Assembly: GCA_009363875.1 (NCBI GenBank)
Contig: CM018698.1
Span: 58,375,067 to 58,439,066, forward strand
DNA from: Mikania micrantha
Taxonomy: Eukaryota; Streptophyta; Magnoliopsida; Asterales; Asteraceae
DNA: 64,000 nucleotides
Direction of reading: 5' to 3'
The translations under genes and the position numbers were made by a program. Of this stretch, positions 47,315 to 59,347 are shown piece by piece (within the stretch, counting starts at the first letter, position 1; every line of letters begins with the position of its first letter). The notes under the pieces are model-generated. The model made no database searches. It was not told the origin of the DNA and was given only the letters and a program-made list of their open reading frames with translations.

Positions 47315-50300
47315 TCAACTTATCAATGGTCTCACCGGAACCAGGCTTGATGCAGTCGGCATGATGCTACAACAAACCAAGCCCCTTCCTGATTTTTATG
47401 AAGCACGTTCCCGCTTAATTTTGGAGGAAACACGCCAATCCCAAAAGCCGGCTACTGACTCTCCTCTACATGTACCTGCTGCCCCTACCACACCCAAGTC
47501 GGCAGCTCCTGTTGCTTACCCAACATTGCCCAACTCATCTCCACGTCCTCCTACCAACCGTGGACATTATGCAGGGATACTTGGACCACCACCATCACAG
47601 TTCTACGCCTCCAGTGAAGCATCCTATACTCCAACCAACATTGAGCAGGCCATGCACACCAAGACCTTGAATCCTGATCAAACTTGGTACCTTGACACTG
47701 GAGCAACAAATCATATGTCTCATTCGACAGGTACACTTTCACATTATTTCAATAATAGCATACAAAATTCTATTGTTGTTGGCAACGGACACCAACTTCC
47801 AACACTTGGTACGGGTTACACCACACTTCAACCGCCGTACCCACCCCTTCACCTAAATAACATCCTTATTGCACCTAAACTCATCAAAAACCTGTTATCT
47901 GTGCGCCGGTTGACCACCGACAATAACATCTCAATAGAATTTGATCGTTTTGGTTTTCTTGTGAAGGATTACCAGACGCGACTTCCTATCCTCCGATGTG
48001 ATAGCACTGGGGATCTCTACCCCATTACTTCATCATCTACTACCTCTCCCACTCCTTCTACTTTTGCTGCCCTCTCTCAAGATCTCTGGCATCGTCGACT
48101 CGGCCACCCAGGATCCGATTTACTTCATATTTTAAATAAACAGAATGCTATTTCTTTTTGCAATAATGTTAGCAAACGATTATGTCAATCATGTGTCTTT
48201 GGTAAACAAGTTAAATTACCTTTTTATGCTTCTAATTCTATTACTTGTTTACCATTTGATATTGTTCATAGTGATTTATGGACCTCCCCGATTATTAGCT
48301 CGGGTGGTCACCGTTATTATATTGTCTTTCTTGATGATTACACAAACTATGTTTGGACTTTTCCTCTCGCAAACAAATCGTCTGTGTACTCCATTTTTCT
48401 TCAATTTCATTCTTATCTAACAACTCAATTTGAACGTGGCATTAAATCGTTTCAATGCGACAATGGAACAGAGTACAATAATAAATTGTTCCATGATTTC
48501 TGTTCCCAACATGGCATGGTTTTCCGTTTTTCGTGTCCTTATACTTCCTCTCAAAATGGGAAAGCCGAACGCAAAATTCGTTCGCTCAACAACATTATTC
48601 GGACTCTCTTGACACATGCTTCTCTTCCAACAAATTTTTGGCATCATGCATTACAAATGGCCACCTATCTTCTAAACATCCTCCCCTCTAAAACAAAACA
48701 ACATCACACACCTACATTTCTTCTTTATCACAAACATCCCTCTTATTCTCACCTTCGTACGTTTGGTTGTCTTTGTTATCCTCTTCTTCCTTCCTCCTCC
48801 ATCAACAAACTTCAACCACGTTCTTCTCCGTGTGTTTTCCTCGGCTACCCCTCCAATCATCGGGGGTATAAATGCTATGACATGACCACTCGCAAAGTTT
48901 TCATTTCTCGCCATGTCGTTTTTGATGAAACAGTCTTTCCTTTCTCAACCACTCATTCTATTCCTCCCAAATATGATTTTCTACATTCCAGCACATCCGC
49001 AGATCCCCATCCTTCGATCTGGTTCCATAATTCCGGTCCACCGGCACACGGTACACCCTCCTCCCCTAACCCAGGACCTCCCTCACCTGTTCCAGCAGCC
49101 CAACAGCCCTCCTCCTCCTCCCAACACACGGTTGCACCTACACCCGTTCATTCTCAGCCTTCCCCACCTCCCTTGCAAGTCTATACCCGCCGACCCAAAC
49201 CCACCAATACAGGCCCAGCCCCTCACCCACCATCTCCACCGCCTCCCCCACCCCCACCGCCACCACCCACCTCCTTACGGACAATGACCACCCGTAGCAT
49301 GTCTGGCCTGTCAAAGCCTAAAACCCCATTCAATCTCCACACCACAACTATTTTCGAACCTATCCCTGGCAATCCAACCGAAGCCCTTACCAAACCCGTT
49401 TGGTTCCGTGCCATGACAGATGAATTTAATGCTCTTATTGAAAATAATACGTGGGAGTTAGTACCACGTCGACCAGAGATGAATTTAATTCGATGCATGT
49501 GGATCTTTAAACACAAGACAAAGTCAGACGGGTCTTTAGAACGTTACAAAGCCCGACTGGTTTGTGATGGTCGATCACAACAAGTTGGAATCGATTGCCA
49601 TGACACTTTCAGTCCTGTAGTTAAACCGGCTACCATCAGGACAGTCTTGAGTATTGCCCTGCTTCAAAAATGGGACATCAGTCAATTAGATGTCAAAAAT
49701 GCCTTTCTTCATGGCAACTTACTGGAAACAGTTTACATGCATCAACCGATGGGATTTCGACGTCCGGATTATCCTCACCATGTTTGTCGTCTGCGTAAGT
49801 CCCTATATGGTCTTAAACAGGCACCCCGGGCTTGGTACCAAAGGTTTACTGACTATGTTTCCACCTTGGGATTTCAACATAGCGTATGTGATCACTCCCT
49901 CTTCATTTACAACCGTGGTCGGGATACTGCATATATGTTGTTATATGTTGATGACATCATTCTCACCACCTCCTCTCCAGCCCTTAAACAACATCTTTTA
50001 GGCAAGCTCTCGTCTGAATTCACCATGAAAGATCTCGGACATCTTACTTACTTTCTTGGCATTTCCGTTACACGGGATCCCAATGGTATGTTCTTGTCTC
50101 AACAGAAGTATGCCCAGGATATTCTCGCTCGAGCCAAAATGACTACTTGCAATCCGGTACAAACACCGGTTGACACTTCTGGCAAACTGGGTGCTCATGA
50201 CGGTGAACCTATTGCTGATCCGACTCACTTTCGTAGCCTCGCAGGCGCTCTTCAGTATTTGACTTTTACTCGCCCAGACATTTCATATGCGGTCCAGCAG

Positions 50301-50894
50301 GTTTGCATGCACATGCATGCCCCTACATCATCCCATCTGAATGCACTTAAAAGGATCCTAAGATAAGTGAAAGGTACAATGGCTATGGGTCTTTATCTGC
50401 GACGCAGTCCCATCTCTTCTCTTATTGCCTACACTGATGCTGATTGGGCTGGATGCCCCGACACTCGCCGTTCCACATCCGGTTACTGTGTTTTTCTTGG
50501 CGACAATCTTCTGTCCTGGTCCTCTAAACGACAGACTACTATCTCTCGCTCCAGTGCTGAAGCCGAGTACCGAGGGGTTGCCTACGCCGTCGCTGAACTC
50601 TGTTGAATTCGCAATTTACTACTTGAACTACGGTGTCCCACCAAACGTGCATCTATTGTCTATTGCGACAATGTTAGCACCATTTACATGTCTGAAAATC
50701 CCATCCAACATCAACGGACCAAACATATTGAGATTGACATCCACTTTGTTCGTGACAAAGTTCACGCTGGTCAAATTAGAGTTTTACATGTTCCTTCTCG
50801 GCATCAGCTCGCAGATATTTTTACAAAAGGATTACCTCGTGTTTTATTTCACGACTTCAGATCCAGTCTAAGCATTCGTCATCCTCCTCCTTAG
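47315..50894 (+). pseudogene. Copia Gag(C-term)-Pol of the nested element, two in-frame stops
   Basis: Continues the Gag frame from 36340. Order: rest of Gag, Pro-rich linker without a recognisable zinc knuckle; protease DTGATNHM (~47690); GAG-pre-integrase (HRRLGHPGSDLL); integrase (HSDLW, DNGTEY, NGKAERKIRSL); Pro-rich spacer; reverse transcriptase (FKHKTKSDGSLERYKARL, LYVDDIIL); RNase H (TDADWAGCPDTRRSTSGY, SRSSAEAEYR) and the ADIFTKGL end. Stops interrupt at 50364-50366 (TAA) and 50604-50606 (TGA); both look like single-base changes since the frame resumes directly. Protease to RT is open. Confidence 0.92.
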
Positions 50895-50906
50895 ACTGAG
50901 GGGGTA

Positions 50907-51043
50907 TATTAGACACATTATATTAATTAGAGTAGAGATTGTAAATCTTGTATAGAAGAGGGTTGTCTTTGAAACTATGTATAACTATGTATCCTATATA
51001 TGTTTACGTGAATGGAAACAAGGCAGGGGATTCAATTCTATCA
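50907..51043 (+). repeat. 3' LTR of the nested Copia
   Basis: 137 bp, identical by eye to 35484-35620. Preceded by the polypurine tract and followed by target repeat gtgtg. Confidence 0.9.
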
Positions 51044-51310
51044 GTGTGTGTGTGTATGTGTGCAGAATTGTGCAGTTTGTGTATTTATGTACAGAACTAT
51101 GCAGTGTGTGTGTATTTGTGTGCTGTATATATGCAGTTTGCTTGTATGTGTGCTGATAATTTATGCAGTGTGTATATGTGTGCAGAATTGTGCAGTTTGT
51201 GTTTATTAGTGTCTTGCATATATGCAGTTTTTTCTGTATGTGTGCTGATAATGTATGCAATGTGTGTATATATGTGCAGAATTATGTAGCGTGTGTGTAT
51301 ATGTGTGATG
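51044..51310. repeat. minisatellite, right part
   Basis: Continues the ~120-bp repeat from 35483, with more divergent units (gtgtgcagaattgtgcag, gctgtatatatgcagtttgc). The Cys- and His-rich ORFs on both strands are repeat translations. Confidence 0.75.
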
Positions 51311-51839
51311 GTCATGGTGGCATCGTAGAAGCTCAAGTGGTAGGATGTGTGTTGGAGGTGGGTTTAGTTATGCTGATGGGTTTGGAGCATAAGGAGGAGT
51401 AGGTGCATATATTCAAACAAAAATATATACATCTACATATATACATATACAAAATATGCATACATACTTATAACCACAAACATACGTATAAGTAAATACA
51501 TACATATACACAGTACATACATACAAATGCAAACGTACATGTACACTTATGCAATACATTCACAAACATGCATGCATGCATACCTATATGTTGTCATTAT
51601 GTATGAAATAGATTTTTAATTTTTTATATTATTAAACTAAACGAAAACATTAAAAACTATTGCTTTTGTCTATAACACTGGTCGACATGTAGTTGTAATA
51701 GGTGAATTGATTTTTAAAGTTTTCATTTTAACAAATCCAAAATTAAATATAATAAAATAAGAAAACAAAGTACTTTCACCTATAACAAAGACAAATCATG
51801 GCAAAACAAAAATTATTTATACTAAAACAAACAAAAAAA
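51311..51839. other. non-coding interior of the CACTA, acat-rich
   Basis: Low-complexity catacatata sequence around 51420-51600, then AT-rich DNA grading into the right subterminal repeats. No gene. Confidence 0.5.
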
Positions 51840-52636
51840 TAGTTTTAACATGTAGCAACTAAATGTCGTGGCTATAATTAAACTAGTTTTTTTTAATTTT
51901 CTTATTGTTTAGTCAATATTAAAAGAAAATAATTAAATTTATTTTACCTCTAACAACAACATTTTGTTGCTTTAGGTGTAAATAATTTTTATTGTTTCCT
52001 CTTAATAAATCCTAAACAAAAAAAAAATAATTAAATTTATTTTCACATGTTGCAACAACATATTGTTGCTACAGGTAAAATATATTTTCTAAAATACTTA
52101 TTATTAGCTAAGATTAATAGAAATTAATTTAAAAAAAATTAGTTTGCCTATAGCAACAACATTTTGTTGTTGTAGGTGAAACGTATTTCTTTGATTTTCT
52201 TTTTAATAAATAAATAACGAAAAGAAAAAATAAATAAATTTACTTGTACTTGTAGCAACTACGTATTGTGGCAATAGGTAAAATATTTTTTATAATATTC
52301 TTATTATTATGCCAAGAATAAAAAATATATATTTTAAAATTTTATTTTTATCTATAGCAAGAATATTTCGTGGTTGTAGGTGAATCTATTTTTAGAGTTT
52401 TCTTTTTTATATATCTAAAATAAATAATAATGATAAAAAAAATTATTTTTACCTATAGCAATGATACATCCTTGCAATAGATTTTGGAAAATAAGTCAAA
52501 CTTTCCTACCATAATACAATGTCCATTTTTATGGAAAAGCTATAGCAACAAAATATCCTTGCTATACCGTTACTTATAGCAACGACTTTTGTGATTGCTA
52601 TAAAAGTTGTTGCTATAAGCTAGATTTCTTGTAGTG
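51840..52636. repeat. right subterminal repeats of the CACTA
   Basis: Eight or more units of tagcaacaac or variants, paired with ttgttgctat, spaced about 70-110 bp, ending in the terminal repeat. They mirror the left end (33543-34150). Confidence 0.75.
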
Positions 52637-52850
52637 GAATCAAATCCTAGTTATGGATTAGACACTACTTTATATATTGACCAAACTTCAAGAAGTCATC
52701 AAAACACATTAACTTGGTTATTAACCCAAAACAAAACTTAGAAATCAGAACTACAATTAGAAAAAAAAAAAAACAAAAACAAGTTGAAAGAGTGCTTCTA
52801 TTCTATGTCAAACCCTTTATATAAATATTAACTAACAACTGCTTTATTGG
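52637..52850 (-). promoter_or_regulatory. 3' flank/UTR of the NAC gene
   Basis: The interval between the NAC stop codon and the CACTA end. On the minus strand an aataaa motif lies at 52848-52843, only a few bases past the stop, with T-rich sequence further on. The 3' UTR must end here or run into the transposon. Confidence 0.4.
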
Positions 52851-55725
52851 TTACATATAGCATTTGTTAGTAGTAGAGAAACCAGTTGAAATCTCACTAG
52901 AAGAATCACAAAGAAAACTGGATTTCCATGCATCTTGCAACCCCAATGGCAAACTCATGAAAGGGTAACCACCATTAGATGATCTCCCCCATTGCTCCTC
53001 AAAAAGCGTGTCGACGCCCTCATTGGGACGAGCCTTTATCGTTGTCGTCGTGCCAACCGTCCCTTCATGATCTTGAACACCATTCACACAGTTTTCTTGC
53101 ATTTCCGCCGGTTGATTAGTGATTGAGAAGCAACAACCATTGTAATATTGTTGGTGATCATGGTGCAAACCGCTTGTGATGTAGTCCAAACCCTCTGACT
53201 TATCAAAAGATCCAAAGATGGAATTAGGCATGTTAACCGGCAAAGATGACACGTCGACTGCCGATGATTTAGATCCATAGTTTAGTTCTTGGAACAAAGA
53301 GGGATAACTTGTGGAATAGTTAAGGTTTTCACTGCTAGAAATGGAACTTTGAGGGGGTTTGTTGTTGATTGTAGCAAGTGTGGGGGTTGTTGGGTCAATA
53401 TTAAAAGGTTTGTAAAGAGAAATGTTGTTGCTAGCAGTATGATCCATTTTTAATCTAGTGATGGATGAATGCTGCAGGTCATTGCTAGTGATGAGATGTT
53501 GAGTAAGGATGTTGTGAACAGAAGAAGGGGGTTGTTGCAAGTTTGGAGATCCCCATGAATGAGATAGAGTTCTTTGAACAGTTGAGTTTGCTTTCTTGAA
53601 TATTCTACAGATTGCCCATGAGTCCTACACATTGTCATAAAAAAATAAAAAATAAATAAAAAATAAAACTAGCTTAGTAAAAGATTAACATCTTGATTGA
53701 ACCTAGGGTTACACAATACTGTTATGATGGTTTGCATGCAACACATTGTGATATTTAGCTTAGGTAAAAAGTGGGATTTAACTTGTATATAAAATGTGTG
53801 TTTGTTCATACCTATCCCCATGTCTCAAGAGAATTTTTTTTAAAAATGAGGCTAATCATAAAAAATTCATCAAAAGGGGTGTTGTAAATTTTATATTTTT
53901 CACAAATGATAATAAATCCATCAATAGTGGCGAATTAGATGAGAGAGAAAAGAGGATGCAAAAGTGTTACAGACTTTAAAAAAATGATTTCTCCCCCTCT
54001 TCTCCACTGCTAGTGATGATTTCGGCCTTACTCTCCATTGCTAGTGATGATTTCAACATAATTTGCCACTAATAATTGTGATTTCAGTATAACATCACAT
54101 CCTCTAGCACCACCTGACACTCCTACATTTATTTTTTTTTTCTCATCTAATTCGCCACTATCAATGGAGTTAGCACCATTTGTAAAAAAAATGCCAACGC
54201 CCCTTGTGATGAATTTTTTAACATTAACACTATTTTTTTAAAAAAGTCGTCCCACGAATGTGATATGTTCGAAAAGCTCAAACTCGTTTCTAAATGATCG
54301 AGCTCGCGTCAGGGTTGACTTCGGTTCATGGATCTGCTCGATTTTTAAACTATATATGTGTGTGGATTTGTGTGTGTATGATAACATGTGTGTGTGTATA
54401 TATATACTTACTTCTTTTTTATATATTTTTTATTTACTTTTTTCTTATTTTTATTCAAACAAATTCATAAGAATTGTTATATTATTACAAAAAAATACCG
54501 ACTTTTATTTATAACAAAATATGCAAAAAAAAAAAAAAACATATAAAACTAAAAAAAAATAATCGAATTGGCTCATACTATATGACCAGTTTATTAAGTG
54601 TTTCGAATTGAAGCACAAAATCATGCATGTATTGAAAGTTTTGTGCTTTTTTACAACTAAACAACTTGATATCGTATTAAATTTGAATTGTAATGTTTTA
54701 ACTTATAAGTTATGCATTATCTATGTGTTAAATGTGTTTTTTTTTTGTGTAATAATGTGTAAAAAGTACAAAAAAGGGAAAAAAAAAAAAACATCTTGTA
54801 TCCTGAGCTTTTTTACAACTCTAAATCAAACTATTCTTTACTCTTCAGCTAGGTCAAGCCGGCTAGCTAGGCTCGTTAATAGCCAAGCCCGATTCAGCTC
54901 GTTATAGCCATACTAAGAACATATGATAATAATATATGATTAACTATACAGAAGAAAAGATAAAAGGGAGATAGAAGTAGAAATTACATTTGCAGGAATG
55001 GCTTTTTCAAGAAAACGTTTGCTAGGAGCCACGGTATGATCAGTTAACGCAGGCAATCGGAACTCATGCATCATCCAATCGGTTTTGATACCCTTTGCAG
55101 CTCTCCCTTTGTAGAACACAAGTGATTTCTTCAAGCCTATGCATTTTGAACCCTCCGATGCATAGATCGGCCTGTCGGTCCCCGTGGCTTTCCAGAATCC
55201 AGCCCCGGTTACTCGGTTTGGCCGTGCGCTGTTGCGGTATTTACGGTCTCTTGGACAGTAAAAGTACCATTCTTTCTCTCCGGTCATAGCCAACTCTAGT
55301 TAAATTGAATTTACAAAAGAAAAAAAAAAGATTTCAATATATATAATCTTGTCAATTAACCTAAACATATGCATAACACATTATTTTTTTTATATGTATG
55401 TGTAAATTCATCACCGTTTAAGAATTAACATCGTTGTAAGTTTTTGACTTACAGTACTGTAATATTTTAGATACAAAAACTTACAACAATCGATCAGCTG
55501 TTAAAACTAAACAAAAGTAGAAAATGAAGCATATATACTTGGAAGATCCCATGGATCATGTTTGTAGATATCTAATTGCTTGATGAGTTCAATGGAGAGT
55601 GGTGTTTGTTGGATCTTCCTTTTGAGATAGAACCCAACAAGCTCCTCATCAGTCGGATGAAATCGAAAACCGGGCAGCATGATTTCGTCTATCTTCTCGC
55701 CGTTTTGATCACATTTCTCCTCCAT
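52851..55725 (-). CDS. FEZ: NAC-domain transcription factor, FEZ (ANAC009)/ANAC094-like
   Basis: Three exons on the minus strand: 55725-55539, 55295-54988 and 53624-52851, with GT/AG introns of 243 and 1363 bp and fitting phases; 422 aa. The ATG at 55725 is chosen because upstream codons lack ATG. The NAC domain (~16-165) has all five blocks: LPGFRFHPTDEELVGFYL, LIKQLDIYKHDPWDLPKLA, EWYFYCPRDRKYRNSARPNR, GAGFWKATGTDRP with GLKKSLVFYKGRAAKG, and TDWMMHEFRL; DSWAICRIFKK opens exon 3. These are closest to Arabidopsis FEZ, a nuclear factor controlling root-cap stem-cell divisions, and its relative ANAC094. The C-terminal half is Ser/Asn/Gln-rich, as in NAC activation regions. Choice between FEZ and ANAC094 is tentative. 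The frame is intact. Confidence 0.9.
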
Positions 55726-55937
55726 TAGCTCCTCAAGAAAGAACAAACACTAAAGCTAACTCTTTAGTTAGATCTTGAAACATAAAACAAAAGTTTATCA
55801 AACCCTAAACCAACTAATAAGCAAATGAAGAACTGATTAGGGTTTCTTGTTTTAGGGTTATAAATTAGGTTAAAAAAAGCATCAATTTAGGCAGGAAGAA
55901 GAAGGTGAATGGAAGCTTAGATGATATGAAGATGAAG

Positions 55938-55945
55938 ATATATAT
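55938..55945 (-). promoter_or_regulatory. candidate TATA box of the NAC gene
   Basis: The sequence ccatatatatcttc on the minus strand lies about 215 bp before the ATG, giving a leader of roughly 180 nt. Other TATA-like runs exist further upstream. Confidence 0.35.
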
Positions 55946-56639
55946 GGTTCCTGAACAGGGTTCTGAATCCGAAGGATCAGGCGTTTTTTGAGGTGACTTA
56001 AAGGAGCTGGTTTTTGCATGGATCTCGCTGTATAAACCCTAGAATACTACGTTAAGTTTTTTTGAGAGATGCAAAAAGATTATTCAATTTATATATTGTT
56101 TTTTAATGAAAGATCAACTACCAAGAAACACAAATTAAAAAAGATTTTTTTATTTTTTATTTATCAAATAGATAATTACTTCAAGAACAATTAAGATTTG
56201 AAAAATCCAACATGTTGAAATTAAGCGATTCCCCTATGTAAAAGTCTTATGTTCGATCTTATTTCAACTATTTTTGCACTATGACATCTTGAAGCCACGT
56301 AATCCGCGACTTACGTGATCTTATGGCCACTAGAATAACTTTCTGCGTTAATTTTTAAAAGAAAGCTCATACATCAGTCACATTATATATCTTATATTTT
56401 ACTAATCTAGGAGAAAACTCACTAATATGGTAAACACTCTAAATCCAGGATTAGAACTTGAGAACTTAAGAAGTCAAGTTATATCCTTCATTCTCCATGA
56501 TGTTAAATCATTAGATCATGGACAAAAACTTTCTAATTAACAATACATAAATGTGATAACTTAAATTTATTATTTCCTTTATAGAATTGTTAACCACTTA
56601 AGAAAGCGAGTTGAGCCAAACCTATGCTCCCTTGTAAAC
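55946..56639. other. upstream region of the NAC gene, no other gene
   Basis: AT-rich with no repeat I recognise. Probably holds the NAC promoter. Confidence 0.4.
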
Positions 56640-56722
56640 AAACAAACATACTCAGTAAAAAGACAAACCTTATTGTTACTCTAAATTGAGGTAGAGAGAC
56701 TCCTTCCTTGCAAGGGTCAAGG
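56640..56722 (-). repeat. degenerate Au-like SINE
   Basis: On the minus strand, faint Au features: gagtctctctacctc, then acaataaggtttgtc and a tgagtatgtttgttt tail. Much more decayed than the copy at 28335. Confidence 0.4.
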
Positions 56723-56725
56723 AAA

Positions 56726-56802
56726 TATGTATGTATGTACGTATGTATGTATGTATGTATGTATGTATGTATGTATGTATGTATGTATGTATGTATGTAT
56801 AT
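56726..56802. repeat. (GTAT)n microsatellite
   Basis: About 19 units of gtat with one interruption (gtac). The minus-strand Ile-His-Thr-Tyr ORF is its translation. Confidence 0.95.
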
Positions 56803-57023
56803 GCGCGTGCGTGTATGTTCTGTGTTCACTTTATAAATCGGAGAAGCTACCTAGCTATTTACCATTTTCATTTTTAAAGAATGTAGTGTGAAAATAAGTA
56901 CTTATGTTAGATAAATTACAACGTACGTGTATATTATTCATTATGAAGGAAAATTGATCGAAAATTTGTTTAGTTTCTAATTTTGACCATGCACCCACTT
57001 TTGTTTAATTATACACTTACTAA

Positions 57024-57318
57024 TAGAGGTGGCAAAAAAACAGCTTCGATACTGGAACCGACTACCCGAACCTAAATTAGAATCAATCCAACTTAAAATG
57101 GCAGGTGTAGACGTTTACAGTTTTCCAAAGAAATCATAACGGAGACCGGCCGGTTCCACTTTTACCTTATCAAAACCGAAAATGGAGCCAAAACTGCCCA
57201 AAAAACGATAAAAATTGGTCAAAATCCCGAATTTAACCGGAACTAATTATTGATTTTGTTGACTAAAACCGAAACTAGTTGCTGGTTCTGCTAAAAAAAA
57301 ACTATCTATGCACCTTTA
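57024..57318. repeat. hAT-like CCGGTT-rich MITE
   Basis: Ends tagaggtggcaaaaaaac and tctatgcacctttac are weak inverted repeats; the interior has accgg and aaccg motifs. Same family as 30327-30627 but older, without a clear target duplication. Confidence 0.5.
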
Positions 57319-57450
57319 CGTTTTGTTATTTGGGATCTTGTCATTGCCGCGACAACATGAGATGTTATCATCGCAACACAAGGCAAAAGGGATAAATATA
57401 ATAAAATAAGGAAAACAAAAATGATATGAACACTGAAGTGCTGAATTTTT

Positions 57451-57536
57451 TGGCAAAGAAGTGTACCTTTCAGATCTGAAATGGAAAATGGGTTGGCAAA
57501 GAAGTGTACATTTCAGATCTGAAAGGTACACTTCTA
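57451..57536. repeat. direct and inverted repeat cluster around a palindrome
   Basis: The unit tggcaaagaagtgtacctt followed by tcagatctga occurs at 57451-57481 and, with one change, at 57494-57524. Its exact complement (agatctgaaaggtacacttc) follows at 57517-57535. Each contains the palindrome tttcagatctgaaa. Confidence 0.7.
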
Positions 57537-58020
57537 TGTTCAAATTTTTTAAAAAATTTTGAATTTAAATAATAAAAACAATTATTTAAAATTAAATCCA
57601 TGAAATATTTGTTAATTTCCTTGGTCTTTTTGGAGAAAAAGACTCTATTTCCAACTTCAATTAATGAATGTATCAATGCATTCCGTTTGTGGGGTTATGT
57701 TTCGAGGTCCAGATTGACGAATCTCAAGGGATTAGATTGGTTCGTTGGGATGGTCATATCATCTTAAGAACTAATTTACCAATTTTCAATAACTTATAAT
57801 TTTTTTCATTAATCATAATATTCAACATTTGAAATAATACACACGACTCCTACCATTACAACAAAAGGGCCATGTCTCTACAAAATTTCTGAAGTCTTTC
57901 TTGATGACTTTTCGTTGGTATAGGTGTTTTTCCTCTGTCCTAAAGGCATCTCGTTGGTAATTTATTGTCAATATAGGCTCATGACACAAGGTCAAATATG
58001 TCGTCGGTATAGATGTCGTC
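57537..58020. other. intergenic, no gene
   Basis: AT-rich. Near 57856 cattacaacaaaagggcc resembles a decayed CACTA terminus, with cgttggtata motifs after it, but no partner was found. Confidence 0.35.
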
Positions 58021-58223
58021 TGATAGTTAATCCTTTGTTTAACGTTTATTTATTATAGTTGATGTCTATCTCTAGTTTAAGGTTACGTATGAGTTAAGTT
58101 CGGATAGTTTGTTTAGTTTTTCTTCTTTAAATAGGAGTTTTTGTTTTCAATTGATTATGCAAGTATTGAAGAGTTTACAAATAATTCTTATTGTTCTTAT
58201 ATCAATTGTTGATTACTCTAACA
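58021..58223 (+). repeat. 5' LTR of the 58021 Copia (start approximate)
   Basis: Proposed from tgatagttaatcc to ctctaaca, based on TG...CA ends and the adjacent primer site. A TATA-like ttaaatagg lies at 58126. Confidence 0.6.
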
Positions 58224-58225
58224 AT

Positions 58226-58237
58226 TGGTATCAGAGC
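58226..58237 (+). promoter_or_regulatory. primer binding site of the 58021 Copia
   Basis: tggtatcagagc, a full match to the plant initiator-Met tRNA site. Confidence 0.92.
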
Positions 58238-59239
58238 AAGGTAAGAAAGATCGTCGACCCTCATTCAAGAAGGTAGTTTCGGGGAGGATAACCGGAATAC
58301 CTAATCAAGGCCGAAAAAAGGAGTTGACGCTGTGTCACACCCCGAGCCGGCGGGATAGGATCGGTTGTCCCGTCGGGCGGAAGGTTCCCGGGGCGCGATA
58401 TCGGGAGTGATAATCGTGATGATCAGATTGTTTACATTGCACATGATACAAATGAGAAATGCTAAACATAATAGAATTACAAAGTTAAATTACATCAGTA
58501 TTGTTTATAATTTAACAATGTAAATCTACCATTAACATCATGTATTTCTATCTTGTAATTACACAAGATATACAAAATAATTTGCATGATGATGTCTTCA
58601 AAAAATAATGCAGGTCCAAAAGCTAAGCCTTCTATCTGAAGTCCTAGTACGAAAGGAATAACTCCTTAGTTGACCTGTCCGTCACCTGAGAAGTCATGCA
58701 GAAAGATCAAGTCAACACATGGTTGGTGAGTTCATATAGTTTAGTATTTGAAAATGAATTGGAAATGGTATGATAATGATTTGAAAACCTCTTTTGGTAA
58801 AGACCCTAACCTCATTAACTCCACATGTAATATCCACATCGGTATGCTTATATATAGGGAATCACGAAAGGGTCAAGCCCAGACTCTATCCCACCACATA
58901 CTAATATGTATATGACACTGTTGTTAATGATAATTAAGCATTTTTACCCAACACCTCTGATTTAGATCATGATATTGAAATCTGATATGCCTTCGATTTA
59001 TTGGGTTCCTCATAGATATATGATTTCCCAAAAAGACAGTGATAATAGTAAAACGTCAAATATTTAATTTATTAATTAAATAAAACATTTAAATACAACT
59101 AAGACATGATGATTGGGTATAATTTTACTCAATCAGTTAGACTTAGTTGTTGGTGGTTGTCCAAGTCGTAACCTCTCACACGTGACCCATGTCAGGCATA
59201 ACTCACAAGGAGTACACCTGAACTGCGCGGGATTTTAAT

Positions 59240-59347
59240 GTTTTGCCCTTACAGCTTGACCCAAAGGTCTTCTGTACAAGCGGGGACTTTATTGTTTTGC
59301 CCTTACAGCTTGACCCAAAGGTCTTCTGTACAAGCGGGGACTTTAAG
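59240..59347. repeat. 54-bp tandem duplication inside the solo LTR
   Basis: gttttgcccttacagcttg starts at 59240 and again at 59294, with the 54-bp unit repeated almost exactly. A diverged third version lies near 59430-59472 (ttattgcccgtatagcctg). Confidence 0.9.

Larger units (their letters stand above)
35484..51043 (+). mobile_element. Copia LTR retrotransposon, interrupted by a Gypsy
   Basis: Two 137-bp LTRs (35484-35620 and 50907-51043) look identical by eye. The target repeat gtgtg lies at 35479-35483 and 51044-51048, inside the minisatellite. A primer binding site follows the left LTR and a polypurine tract (ctgagggggta) precedes the right one. Gag is split at 36340 by the Gypsy and resumes at 47315. 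The right half carries two in-frame stops. Confidence 0.93.
33543..52636. mobile_element. 19.1-kb CACTA (En/Spm) transposon containing nested retrotransposons
   Basis: The left end is cactacaagaaaaagagcc; the right end, read on the minus strand, is cactacaagaaatctagc. The 3-bp target repeat gaa lies at 33540-33542 and 52637-52639. Both ends carry hundreds of bases of subterminal repeats (tatagcaacaa and its complement). Inside are a transposase-protein remnant (34664-34299), a ~120-bp minisatellite and a Copia (35484-51043) that holds a Gypsy. Without the Copia (15,560 bp plus its target copy) the CACTA is about 3.5 kb, so it is a non-autonomous deletion derivative. It ends 215 bp past the stop of the NAC gene. 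Confidence 0.9.

Noticed and set aside
56590..56829. Ile-His-Thr-Tyr repeat ORF
   Set aside because: Translation of the (GTAT)n microsatellite.
57853..58020. Second large CACTA element starting at cattacaacaaaagggcc
   Set aside because: Terminus is imperfect and no opposite end or target repeat is visible.
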